From contig NZ_JAAVVB010000003.1 of the NCBI RefSeq assembly GCF_018449775.1, forward strand, positions 372,001 to 436,000: DNA of 64,000 nt. The letters are read 5' to 3'. Positions 14,368-22,582 of the stretch are shown one piece after another. Numbering within the stretch: position 1 is the first letter of the stretch; each line of letters begins with the position of its first letter. The position numbers were made by a program, and so were the translations under genes. Origin of the DNA: Mucilaginibacter sp. dw_454 (GTDB taxonomy: Bacteria; Bacteroidota; Bacteroidia; Sphingobacteriales; Sphingobacteriaceae). The notes below the pieces were generated by a model. It was not told the DNA's origin. It saw only the letters and a program-made list of their open reading frames with translations, and searched no databases.

Positions 14368-14440
14368 TGTCATTGCGAGCGTAGCGTGGCAATCGCAAGG
14401 ATGCAATATTCGCGATTGCCACGCTACGCTCGCAATGACA
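14368..14440. repeat. GTCATTGCGAG perfect palindromic repeat
   Basis: TGTCATTGCGAGCGTAGCG with GGCAATCGC pairs perfectly with GCGATTGCC and CGCTACGCTCGCAATGACA. The loop reads AAGGATGCAATATTC; the reverse complement of this loop is found in copies at 41566 and 60444, so this copy has the opposite orientation. It begins in the stop region of the lpxH-like gene. Confidence 0.9.
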
Positions 14441-14576
14441 GTTTTAATGTTGATTGTCATCGCACCATAACCTTTTAGCTTTAACATTTACCGGTTAGGC
14501 TTTGAATTTAAAAAACCGTATTTTTGCATTCTTTTAAGGCTTGGACTTTTTGCCGGCCAATGGAAAGGATTAGTTT

Positions 14577-15650
14577 ATGTTAGAAAAATTAGAATTAATA
14601 TATCAACGCTGGAAAGCAGTAGAAGCCGAGTTAAGCAGCCCTGACGCTATGGCTGATATGAAGCGTTTTGCCCAGTTAAATAAAGAATATAAGGACCTGG
14701 CTAAGATTGTTGACGAGTATAATATTTACCGCAACGTGATGAGCAATATTGCTACTAATAAAGAGATCTTAGCTACCGAGAAGGACGAAGAGTTCCGCGA
14801 GATGGCTAAAGGCGAGTTGGACGAGTTGCTGGTTCAGCAAGAGGAAAAAGAGGAGCAGATTCGTTTAATGCTGATCCCTAAAGACCCGGAAGATTCTAAG
14901 AATGCCATCATGGAAATTCGCGGTGGTACCGGTGGCGACGAGGCATCTATTTTTGCCGGCGACCTTTACCGCATGTATATGCGTTTCTGCGAAAAACGCG
15001 GTTGGAAAACCGAACTGGTTGACTTTACCGAAGGTACCGCAGGTGGCTATAAAGAGATTGTATTTAACATAAATGCAGAAGATGCTTACGGTACTCTAAA
15101 ATACGAGTCGGGTGTGCACCGTGTGCAACGTGTGCCAGATACCGAAACTCAGGGCCGTGTACATACTTCGGCAGCATCAATTGTAGTATTGCCAGAGGTT
15201 GATGAGTTTGATATCGTATTAAATCCGGCCGATATCCGTAAAGATTTGTTTTGCGCGTCTGGTCCGGGTGGGCAATCGGTAAATACTACCTATTCGGCCG
15301 TAAGGTTAACACACTTACCAACCGGTGTTGTTGCCCAGTGCCAGGATCAAAAATCGCAGTTAAAAAACTTTGATAAAGCCTTACAGGTATTGCGCTCTCG
15401 CGTTTACGAACTGGAGCTACAAAAACATCTGGAAGAAGCATCTAAAAAACGTAAAACCATGGTTGCAACCGGCGACCGCTCGGCTAAAGTACGTACCTAC
15501 AACTATCCGCAGGGCCGTTTAACCGAGCACCGTATTGGTTTAACTATCTATAACCTATCGGAAGTAATGAACGGCGGTATACAGGAAATTATGGAAGCCC
15601 TGCAGTTTGCAGAAAATGCCGAGAAACTGAAAGAAGGAACGGTAGCGTAA
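14577..15650 (+). CDS. prfA: Peptide chain release factor 1
   Basis: Class I release factor reading UAA/UAG, 357 residues. The peptidyl-hydrolysis motif GGQ lies in [16 protein letters not shown] (~228-243). The stop-codon recognition tripeptide of RF1 (PxT) appears as PDT in [15 protein letters not shown] (~183); RF2 would have SPF. The N-terminal coiled-coil region, absent from RF-H proteins, is present. The ATG at 14577 gives the usual N-terminus [20 protein letters not shown] near 14518 could be its -7 element. Normal length; no frameshift. Confidence 0.97.
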   Translation: MLEKLELIYQRWKAVEAELSSPDAMADMKRFAQLNKEYKDLAKIVDEYNIYRNVMSNIATNKEILATEKDEEFREMAKGELDELLVQQEEKEEQIRLMLIPKDPEDSKNAIMEIRGGTGGDEASIFAGDLYRMYMRFCEKRGWKTELVDFTEGTAGGYKEIVFNINAEDAYGTLKYESGVHRVQRVPDTETQGRVHTSAASIVVLPEVDEFDIVLNPADIRKDLFCASGPGGQSVNTTYSAVRLTHLPTGVVAQCQDQKSQLKNFDKALQVLRSRVYELELQKHLEEASKKRKTMVATGDRSAKVRTYNYPQGRLTEHRIGLTIYNLSEVMNGGIQEIMEALQFAENAEKLKEGTVA

Positions 15651-15655
15651 TTTTT

Positions 15656-15823
15656 GATGTGCAAATATGCGGATGTGCAGATATGCAAATGATTTGATCA
15701 TTAGTATATCTGCATTTTTTGTTTACCAGCACATTCTACATCACGCATTTGCACATCATAACACATCCATTTGTCATTTTTCCATCTGCATATTTGCACA
15801 TCCGCATATCTGCACATCCGCCA
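15656..15823. repeat. Inverted repeat of GCATATCTGCACATCC units
   Basis: The left arm (~15656-15692) with GTGCAAATATGCGGATGTGC and the right arm (~15784-15822) with GCACATCCGCATATCTGCAC are reverse complements, about 90 bases apart. The spacer has further TTGCACATC fragments. It is non-coding, fills most of the prfA-apbE gap and is probably a dispersed repeat. Confidence 0.75.
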
Positions 15824-15911
15824 CACATCTTTTACAGTTATTATAATTCGGTTTTCATCTTGTTTTCATAAAGCCCATCTAATTTAGTTTTTGGAAATTA
15901 AAGACTGGATT

Positions 15912-16835
15912 ATGCTGGCTCTAAAAAAGGTAATATCGAATAACTCAACCATCTACAGACGCGAAGTGATGCTGATGGGTAATAAGTTTGAAATTAGTGT
16001 GGTAGGGAATGACCCCATTTGGGCTGGCGAGCGCATCAACAGCGCCATTGCCGAAGTTAACCGTGTTGAAAAACTGTTAAGCACTTTTGGCGAAGACAGT
16101 GCGGTAAATACCATTAACCGTAATGCCGGTATTAAGCCTGTAAAGGTTGGCGCCGAGATCTTTAAAATGGTTGAGCGCTCTCTGCAAATTTCTGAACTTA
16201 CCTACGGATCATTCGACATTACTTACTACAATGACGATAAAGCTGATCAAGATTTAGACGTAGCAACAGCTACTTACACTACCGTGAATTATAAAGATGT
16301 AGTGCTTGACGCTACAGCTACCACCGTTTTTCTGAAAGAAAAAGGTATGCGTATAGGTTTTGCCGCCAACAGCAAGGGCTACGCTGCCGACCGCGCTAAA
16401 TATGTTATGCAGCTAGAAGGTGTTAGCCATGGGGTAATTAACGCCGGTGGCGACCTGCTTACCTGGGGCCTGCAACCAGACATGGAACCATGGACCGTTG
16501 CCACTGCCGACCCGCGCCAGGCCAACCAGCCTTTTGCCGATCTGGACATCAGCAATATGGCAATAGCTACTTCAACTAATGCCGACCACTACGTTAATCT
16601 TGGCGATAAAAAATCAAGCACTGCTAAACAAGCCAACGGTTTTGCCGTGAGCCAGATTAAAAGCGTAAGCATTGTTAGCCCAACCGCCGAATTTTCTGAC
16701 GCTATGGCTACGCCGGTAATGTCTATCGGGGTTAATGCCGGTATATATCTGATTAATCAATTAAACCAGATAGGTTGCGTCATTATTGACGATCATAACC
16801 GCATATATCCGTCAAAAGGTATCAACATCGCTTAG
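15912..16835 (+). CDS. ApbE-like FAD:protein FMN transferase, divergent
   Basis: 307 residues from ATG 15912 (MLALKKVISNN); the TTG at 15891 is a poorer start. ApbE features: MGNKFEISV (~24), VEKLLSTFGEDSAVN, GYAADRA (~155), VINAGGDLLTWG (~170) and SPTAEFSDAMATPVM near the C-terminus (threonine/aspartate metal site). ApbE covalently attaches FMN to threonine in flavoproteins. Unusually there is no signal peptide or lipobox, and the segment that normally has H-I-x-D-P-x-T-G is replaced by NADHYVNLGDKKSST, so activity is uncertain. Genes for envelope proteins and a two-component system follow. Confidence 0.8.
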   Translation: MLALKKVISNNSTIYRREVMLMGNKFEISVVGNDPIWAGERINSAIAEVNRVEKLLSTFGEDSAVNTINRNAGIKPVKVGAEIFKMVERSLQISELTYGSFDITYYNDDKADQDLDVATATYTTVNYKDVVLDATATTVFLKEKGMRIGFAANSKGYAADRAKYVMQLEGVSHGVINAGGDLLTWGLQPDMEPWTVATADPRQANQPFADLDISNMAIATSTNADHYVNLGDKKSSTAKQANGFAVSQIKSVSIVSPTAEFSDAMATPVMSIGVNAGIYLINQLNQIGCVIIDDHNRIYPSKGINIA

Positions 16836-17019
16836 CAAAAACTAACCGGCAGTGTTTACTGCGGTTGTATGCCTAAGGGTTGATGTTTGGCTTGCTTCAA
16901 ATAATTCCTTAAAAAATTATAAAGTTTAAACCCATTGCTATAATTTAGGCCGGTGCCCAAAGCGCCTGCTTTTTAATTTACTGATTTTTGGAGAAATTTT
17001 TACCAAATTCGTTTCGTCG

Positions 17020-17337
17020 ATGTTAAAGCGGCTTGCATATATTGTATTGTTGTTGATATTTGCAGCTAGCTTATCATCTGCTAAAGCCGGCATGGCTCGC
17101 CATGAACCGGTTAAAGGCGATTATATGCGATACGATTTAGCCAGCGATACTACCAAAAAGCAGAAAACAGAAGAGGATAGTAAAAAGATCAAGGAAATAT
17201 CAAAGGCAAAAAGACAGGTTAAGCCGGAAAAGATTAGTGATAAGGATGCGGATAAGGCTAAGCCTAAACCTAAGCGCGAACGCCGCCCTGAAGGTTTGGA
17301 CAGACCGCCGGAAATTCCGAGGAGAAATGGCAATTAA
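17020..17337 (+). CDS. Small secreted Lys/Arg-rich protein, unknown
   Basis: 105 residues. A hydrophobic signal-like N-terminus (MLKRLAYIVLLLIFAASLSSAKA) is followed by a highly charged, low-complexity region (KKQKTEEDSKKIKEISKAKR; KPKPKRERRPEGLDRPPEIPRR). No known family is recognised. It lies 25 bases before the beta-barrel gene and the two-component pair, so probable cotranscription suggests an envelope role. It may be intrinsically disordered. Confidence 0.65.
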   Translation: MLKRLAYIVLLLIFAASLSSAKAGMARHEPVKGDYMRYDLASDTTKKQKTEEDSKKIKEISKAKRQVKPEKISDKDADKAKPKPKRERRPEGLDRPPEIPRRNGN

Positions 17338-17362
17338 CCTAAACTAAACAAGCCGACACAAA

Positions 17363-18244
17363 ATGAAGTACCTGCGTATACTAATCTTAATTGCTGTTTG
17401 TAGCCCTGCCACCGCCGCAGGTTTGCTTCGACGCGACTTTGATTTTAGCCACGCCAGCTATACCGTAAAAGACACTGATACCATTATCCGTAAACAATCG
17501 CTTTCGGTAGGTATAAATTATGGTAGCGATGCCATGTTCTTTGGCCGGGTGGGTCCAATAACGTATCCGTATTTTTCAAGCGATGTGGTTTACAATTTTA
17601 AGAGCGGCTTTTTTGTATATGGCTCGGCTTTAAGATTGTTAGGATACAATACCTCTGTAGATGAGGTTGACGTAGGCGGTGGTTATCTTTATCACCCCAC
17701 CAGGCAATTCTCTGGCGCTATATCTTACAACCGGTTTATATTTAATAAAGAAGAGCGGATCATTGAGTCGGCAACTTCAAATGATGTAAACTGGAAAAAC
17801 TCGTTTGACTGGGGTGCGGTAAAATCAACCGCGACGGTGGATTACCTTTTTGGAAAATCAAGCGACTTCTTCCTGACCGTAACGCACTCCAAATATTTTG
17901 AAACCAAAGGCAATATTTTTGACGACAAAGATTACCTGTCATTTAATCCTGCTTTTAGCTTTATTATTGGTACTCAAAATTTTGTGGAGCGCTATTCGTT
18001 AGATCATCAGGATAGGGCAAATGCTGATAACATATACAGGCTTGGGCCGGGCTCGTCGTCAGATTTTAATAATGGCCGTTTAAATATGCTTAATTACAGT
18101 TTTAAGGTACCAATAGCTTATAACCGGCCGCATTATACATTAGAACTTTCTTATAAGTATTCCATACCGGTTAACGTTGAAGGAGCTTTAGAAAACAAGC
18201 ATGAATCATTTATAAGTGCATCATTTTTCTACGTTTTTTATTAA
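17363..18244 (+). CDS. Predicted outer-membrane barrel protein, unknown
   Basis: 293 residues with signal sequence MKYLRILILIAVCSPATAAG. The mature protein is rich in alternating aromatic strands (LSVGINYGSDAMFFGRVG; GFFVYGSALRLLGY; GAISYNRFIF; YTLELSYKYSIPV) and ends FISASFFYVFY with a C-terminal aromatic, so it is probably an integral outer-membrane barrel. No family name is recognised. It is nine bases from the response-regulator gene and likely in one operon. Confidence 0.7.
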   Translation: MKYLRILILIAVCSPATAAGLLRRDFDFSHASYTVKDTDTIIRKQSLSVGINYGSDAMFFGRVGPITYPYFSSDVVYNFKSGFFVYGSALRLLGYNTSVDEVDVGGGYLYHPTRQFSGAISYNRFIFNKEERIIESATSNDVNWKNSFDWGAVKSTATVDYLFGKSSDFFLTVTHSKYFETKGNIFDDKDYLSFNPAFSFIIGTQNFVERYSLDHQDRANADNIYRLGPGSSSDFNNGRLNMLNYSFKVPIAYNRPHYTLELSYKYSIPVNVEGALENKHESFISASFFYVFY

Positions 18245-18253
18245 AGTACAGGC

Positions 18254-18937
18254 ATGAATGTTTTAATAATTGAAGATGAAGAAGCATTAGCACACGAACT
18301 GGAGATTTTCCTGAACAACCATAATTATGTAACGGATGTTTGCTATAACGGCAGCTCGGCTTCAGAAAAAATTGCCACCAGCTTGTATGATTTTATCCTG
18401 ATTGACCTGGGCCTGCCCGATTATGAGGGACTGGACCTGCTTAAAGAAACAAAGAAAAATAACCCGGACGCAGCTTGTATTATCCTTACTGCACGTGCCG
18501 AAATTAATGACCGTGTACGCGGGCTTGATCTGGGTGCAGACGATTATTTGTCAAAGCCATTCTCATTGCTCGAATTACAAAGCCGCATGCAGGCCATTAT
18601 GCGCCGTAAATTTGGGCTAAAACAAAATATAGTTGAGCTTGGCGATTTCCTGATTAACTTAACCGATAGGGTTATAACCTGCAAGGATGATGTAGTAAGC
18701 GCCATCACCAAAAAAGAGTTTGACCTGATTGCTTATCTCATACTGCATAAAAACCGAACGCTGAGCCGTACCCAACTAAGCGAACACATTTGGGGCAGTA
18801 TCATCAATGACGATTATGACTCTAACTACATTGATGCGCACATCAAAAACATCCGTAAGAAATTAAATGTTTATGCTGCACCCGATTGGCTGGAAACGGT
18901 ACGCGGTTTGGGTTATAAAATAAAGGTCAATACTTAA
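18254..18937 (+). CDS. OmpR/PhoB-family response regulator
   Basis: 227 residues. Receiver domain (1-115) with acidic pair EDEE near residue 7, phosphoacceptor Asp ~51 in FILIDLGLPD, Thr in ILTARAE and Lys ~101 in YLSKPF. A winged-helix DNA-binding domain (~130-225) ends VRGLGYKIK. The histidine kinase starts two bases after its stop, so the two are translationally linked. The target may be the upstream envelope genes of the same operon (inference). Confidence 0.94.
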   Translation: MNVLIIEDEEALAHELEIFLNNHNYVTDVCYNGSSASEKIATSLYDFILIDLGLPDYEGLDLLKETKKNNPDAACIILTARAEINDRVRGLDLGADDYLSKPFSLLELQSRMQAIMRRKFGLKQNIVELGDFLINLTDRVITCKDDVVSAITKKEFDLIAYLILHKNRTLSRTQLSEHIWGSIINDDYDSNYIDAHIKNIRKKLNVYAAPDWLETVRGLGYKIKVNT

Positions 18938-18939
18938 CA

Positions 18940-20256
18940 TTGAAACTCAGAACAAAACTTACGCTGTTTAATGCCTTATCAAAACTGGTAATTGTAACAC
19001 TGTTTGTATTGTTGTTGCCATTGCTTATTCGCGACATTAACCAAAACTTTACCGATAACAAGCTTCAAAAGCAGAAAAGTAAGATCCTGCGTATCATTAA
19101 GACCTCCGGGATAAAGGATAACTTATATGCTACTTATTCGCCGCTTAAAGAAGAGTTTTATAGCCTTGATGAAGACACAGTTAATGAGCACCTGGACACT
19201 ATAAAAAACGAAAAACGCAAAATTGAAGGCGATACCATAGCGTACCGGATATTGAGCTATAATTTTGTAACCGCAAAAAAAAACTATCTGCTTGAAATAG
19301 GCAAAAGCGTAGATAGTATTGGCGAAACCAGCGCCCCGCTGCAAAATATAGCCTTTGTGGTGTTGATAGGCATGATCTTGTTGACTATCCTGGCAGATGT
19401 TTTTTACACCAATAGGGTACTTAATCCATTATCGCTAATTATTAAAACTAAGCTGATAGGGCAGAAGTTTCCAAATTTTGGGTTGTACAAAGAGGTGAAA
19501 ACCACTACATCCGATTTTCAATACCTCGACATCAGCATCCACAAAATGATCGAAACCATTGAGGTGGCATTTCAGAAAGAGCGCGAGTTTATATCCAATG
19601 CATCGCACGAATTGATGACACCCATATCCATTCTGCAGTCAAAGATCGAAAATATGTTTGACGAGGAAGATATTGCCGATGAGCTGAAAGTACGTTTGCT
19701 GGAGATGCAGAAGATCCTGAATCGCCTGAAAAGTATCACCAAAACCTTGCTGCTCATATCGCAGATTGAGAATGAACAGTTCCTGAAGGAAGATAAGATC
19801 TCAATAACAGAACTCCTGCAGGAGGTTTACGACGAGATAAACGTACGCCTGGCCGATAAAAACCTGACTTTTGATATACTTGTCCCAAATGATGTGGTCC
19901 TGGTAAATGTCAATCGTTTCCTTATCTTTAACTTGTTTTTTAACCTGGTGAATAACGCCATTAAATATAATAAGGCCGATGGCGAGATTGTTATCACTAC
20001 CGAGAGCGAAGGCAGCAATTTCATAGTCAACATAACCGATACCGGCATGGGTATAAGTGCCGAGGATATGCCATTCATATTCAATCGATTTAAAAAGTTC
20101 AGACAATCTATGCAGCAGGACAGTTTTGGCTTGGGGCTGCCTATTGTTAAGTCTATTGCAACCTTCCACAATATAAAAATAGAGGTAGATTCGGTTAAAG
20201 ATATGGGTAGTAATTTCCGACTTATTTTGCCGGCACAACTCATCAAAAGCGTTTAA
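18940..20256 (+). CDS. Sensor histidine kinase, partner of the OmpR-type regulator
   Basis: 438 residues starting at a TTG (MKLRTKLTLFNALSK), the only sensible start because the regulator ends two bases earlier. Membrane segments lie at ~13-32 and ~130-150 around an extracytoplasmic sensor region. The H-box is NASHELMTPIS (~223). ATPase boxes: N as NNAIKYN, G1 as DTGMGIS, F as FNRFKKF and G2 as GLGLPIV. The HAMP segment is short or replaced. The signal is unknown. It ends the 17020-20256 operon. Confidence 0.93.
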   Translation: MKLRTKLTLFNALSKLVIVTLFVLLLPLLIRDINQNFTDNKLQKQKSKILRIIKTSGIKDNLYATYSPLKEEFYSLDEDTVNEHLDTIKNEKRKIEGDTIAYRILSYNFVTAKKNYLLEIGKSVDSIGETSAPLQNIAFVVLIGMILLTILADVFYTNRVLNPLSLIIKTKLIGQKFPNFGLYKEVKTTTSDFQYLDISIHKMIETIEVAFQKEREFISNASHELMTPISILQSKIENMFDEEDIADELKVRLLEMQKILNRLKSITKTLLLISQIENEQFLKEDKISITELLQEVYDEINVRLADKNLTFDILVPNDVVLVNVNRFLIFNLFFNLVNNAIKYNKADGEIVITTESEGSNFIVNITDTGMGISAEDMPFIFNRFKKFRQSMQQDSFGLGLPIVKSIATFHNIKIEVDSVKDMGSNFRLILPAQLIKSV

Positions 20257-20403
20257 TCATCAGCCATAAATAAAATAGAAATTTTTTTATCGGCAGATTA
20301 AACCTTTTGAACCTGAATTTGTCTAACAAATGTTATGTTTAGTAAAAGTTTTATCTACAGATACTATAATAGCACCCAAACGAGTTAATATTTTTTACCC
20401 CAT

Positions 20404-21147
20404 ATGAAAAAGTTGTTTAAATATGCTGCTGCCTTAGTGTTAGGCGGAGCTTTGTCTGTAATGGTAGTTAATAATGCTGATGCGCAGCGTGGCGGAGGCC
20501 ATGCGGGCGGTGGCGGTGGGAGCCGTGGCGGCGGCGGAGGTAGTTTTCGCGGTGGCGTAAGCTTTGGCGGTGGTTACCGCAGCGGTTTTGGCCTGGGCTT
20601 TGGTCTGCGTAGTGGCTACAGAGGTTTTTATGGCTATCCGTCGTTAGGTTTCTATTTTGATGCCCTGCCGTTTGGTTATTACCCGTTTTATATGGGTTCG
20701 TCATTATTTTATTATTCTAATGGTATTTTTTATCAGCCATATAATGATGGTTACGAAGTAACTGCCCCTCCGGTAGGAGCCGCCGTGCCTTCTTTACCGA
20801 AAGCTGCTAAGTCTATTATGATTGATAATCAGCAGTTTTTTGAGTTTAATGGTGTTTACTATAAAATCGTTATCAACGATAAAGGCGATAAAGTTTATGT
20901 TGTAGCAGGCAAAGACGGTGTACTAAACACTGATAATGGCGATGGCGGCAACGGTAATGACGCCGGTACAGTTAACCAGGTGCCACGTGTTGGCGACATT
21001 GTTGATCAATTGCCGGAAAATGCACGTCGTGTTACGCTTAACGGTAAAAAGTACTATGTTACTGCCGAGGATATTTATTTCGAAGAAACTAAAGATGCTC
21101 AAGGCAATATTGTTTACCGTATAGCCAGCGTTCCTGATAGTCAATAA
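20404..21147 (+). CDS. Gly-rich secreted protein, DUF6515-like
   Basis: 247 residues. Signal peptide ends near ADA (residue ~27). A Gly/Arg-rich region follows (RGGGHAGGGGGSRGGG), then a Gly/Tyr/Phe-rich segment (GLRSGYRGFYGYPSLGFY), then two copies of a short repeat (LPKAAKSIMIDNQQFFEFNG and LPENARRVTLNGKKYYVTA) that I associate with DUF6515 proteins of Bacteroidota. It is probably surface or periplasmic. The molecular function is unknown. A terminator follows at 21170. Confidence 0.78.
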   Translation: MKKLFKYAAALVLGGALSVMVVNNADAQRGGGHAGGGGGSRGGGGGSFRGGVSFGGGYRSGFGLGFGLRSGYRGFYGYPSLGFYFDALPFGYYPFYMGSSLFYYSNGIFYQPYNDGYEVTAPPVGAAVPSLPKAAKSIMIDNQQFFEFNGVYYKIVINDKGDKVYVVAGKDGVLNTDNGDGGNGNDAGTVNQVPRVGDIVDQLPENARRVTLNGKKYYVTAEDIYFEETKDAQGNIVYRIASVPDSQ

Positions 21148-21169
21148 TTTGTTGTCATTTATATAATTG

Positions 21170-21200
21170 AAGCCTCCTTGTAAAAGGGGGCTTTTTTGTT
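21170..21200 (+). terminator. Terminator after the DUF6515-like gene
   Basis: AAGCCTCCTT pairs with AAGGGGGCTT around GTAA, followed by six T residues. Confidence 0.85.
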
Positions 21201-21257
21201 CTCTTAAATTTTTTCATCCTAAGCGCCAGCGAAGGATTTACCTCTTTTAATAAAGAA

Positions 21258-21388
21258 CGTCATTGCGAGGAACGAAGCAATCTCTACACTTGCTAGTCAA
21301 CATCCTGAGTGATCGTGCTGGTTATCGCCAATGAGATTTATCCTATTGACTGTCTGTTGTAGAGATTGCTTCGTTCCTCGCAATGACG
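21258..21388. repeat. CGTCATTGCGAGGAACGAAGC palindromic repeat with long loop
   Basis: The outer arms CGTCATTGCGAGGAACGAAG and CTTCGTTCCTCGCAATGACG are exact complements, extended by CAATCTCTAC/GTAGAGATTG. The ~70-base interior includes TGACTGTCTGTTG, whose complement lies in the repeat at 33716. It accounts for most of the 319-base gap before ku. Confidence 0.9.
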
Positions 21389-21466
21389 AGTTGGTAATTG
21401 ACGTTCTATATCATCCACTAAAACCGTTTCCCTTTTTCATAGTTATAGCATTACAAACATTTAATT

Positions 21467-22237
21467 ATGAGATCAATCTGGAAAGGTTCAATAGGCTTTG
21501 GGTTAGTGAGCATACCCGTTAAGCTGTATTCGGCAGTGCAAACTACTTCGCTTGATTTTGATATGCTGGATAGTCGCGACCACTCGCGCATTCGTTACCA
21601 GCGCGTAAATGAACAGACCCATAAAGAAGTGCCTTATGATAAAATTGTAAAAGGCTATAAAATGGGCGATGAATATGTGGTGATGGAAGATGATGATTTT
21701 GAAGACGCAGCCCCCGAAAAAAGCAAGATCATAACTATCGAAAGTTTTGTAAATGTAGACGAGGTGAATCCGATGTTTTACGAAACATCATACTATACCG
21801 AACCTGATACCAAAAACAACAAAGCTTATGCGCTTTTACTACAAGCGCTTGCCAAATCAAAAAAAGCCGGGTTAGCGCGTTTTGTTCTGCGCAGTACCGA
21901 GAGCCTTTGTATTGTTCACCCGGTAAACAATGTGCTGGTGGTTACCCGTATTCGTTTTGGTCAGCAAATTCGTGAGACAGATGATTTGAGTATTTCTGAC
22001 AAAGTCGACATCAGCAAAAAAGAACTGGACATGGGCCTGGCGCTGATAGAGCAATACGCCGAAAAATTTGATGTGTCCAAATTTAAGGACGAATATACTG
22101 CCCAGTTGTTGGACATTATCAAAGCTAAATCAAAAGGAAAACGTGCTACTGTTAAGAAATTGACGCCGCGTAAATCCAGCGGAACAGACCTTTATGACCA
22201 ATTAATGGATAGTTTGAAGGTGAACAAGGGCGCGTAA
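21467..22237 (+). CDS. ku: Ku domain protein of bacterial NHEJ
   Basis: A homodimeric DNA end-binding protein, 256 residues, the normal bacterial Ku length. The characteristic N-terminus MRSIWKGSIGFGLVSIPVKLYS is followed by the Ku core (TDDLSISDKVDISKKELDMG; YTAQLLDIIKAKSKGK) and a basic C-terminal tail (RATVKKLTPRKS) that usually contacts the ligase or DNA. Bacterial Ku normally works with the multidomain ligase LigD; none is in this window. An ORF-lengthening start upstream is not needed because the ATG at 21467 gives the conserved start. Confidence 0.96.
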   Translation: MRSIWKGSIGFGLVSIPVKLYSAVQTTSLDFDMLDSRDHSRIRYQRVNEQTHKEVPYDKIVKGYKMGDEYVVMEDDDFEDAAPEKSKIITIESFVNVDEVNPMFYETSYYTEPDTKNNKAYALLLQALAKSKKAGLARFVLRSTESLCIVHPVNNVLVVTRIRFGQQIRETDDLSISDKVDISKKELDMGLALIEQYAEKFDVSKFKDEYTAQLLDIIKAKSKGKRATVKKLTPRKSSGTDLYDQLMDSLKVNKGA

Positions 22238-22330
22238 TGCATGTCAGTAATCTATGATCTAAAATTTTGGATTAGTTATTGCAAAACATTTGATAATATC
22301 TATGAAAACATTCACTAAAAACAACAAACC

Positions 22331-22486
22331 ATGAACTCACTATTGTATATCATCGCAGTTATCCTGGTAATAGGATGGGCGTTAGGTTTCTTCCTTTATT
22401 CAGCAGGTGGCATTATCCACATATTATTGGTAATAGCTGTTATAGCTTTATTGCTGGGTTTAATCAGAAGACCAACCGCACTCTAA
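22331..22486 (+). CDS. Lmo0937-like 51-residue membrane protein
   Basis: A small protein MNSLLYIIAVILVIGWALGF... ending LLGLIRRPTAL. Two hydrophobic segments (residues ~3-21 and ~27-45) flank a SAGGIIH turn. The pattern AVILxIxWxLG-(F)-xAGGxIHILLVIAVI is that of the Lmo0937 family. The function is unknown. It follows ku by 93 bases and has its own strong terminator. Small size is normal for this family. Confidence 0.85.
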   Translation: MNSLLYIIAVILVIGWALGFFLYSAGGIIHILLVIAVIALLLGLIRRPTAL

Positions 22487-22509
22487 TTGCCAATTAATAT
22501 ATAAATATA

Positions 22510-22541
22510 AAGCCGGGCTGTTATGCAGCCCGGCTTTTTTG
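22510..22541 (+). terminator. Terminator after the Lmo0937-like gene
   Basis: AAGCCGGGCTG pairs with CAGCCCGGCTT around TTATG, followed by a T run. A second perfect hairpin, GAGACGCAA/TTGCGTCTC, follows at ~22553-22574, before the convergent M61 gene ends. Confidence 0.9.
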
Positions 22542-22582
22542 TTTATAATGTAGAGACGCAATATTTTGCGTCTCCGACGATA

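Noticed and set aside
17020-18244. DUF4266/DUF3570 genes of the known ApbE-linked cluster
   Set aside because: Position suggested it, but the Lys/Arg-rich protein and the barrel do not show the expected motifs, so I left them as unknown.
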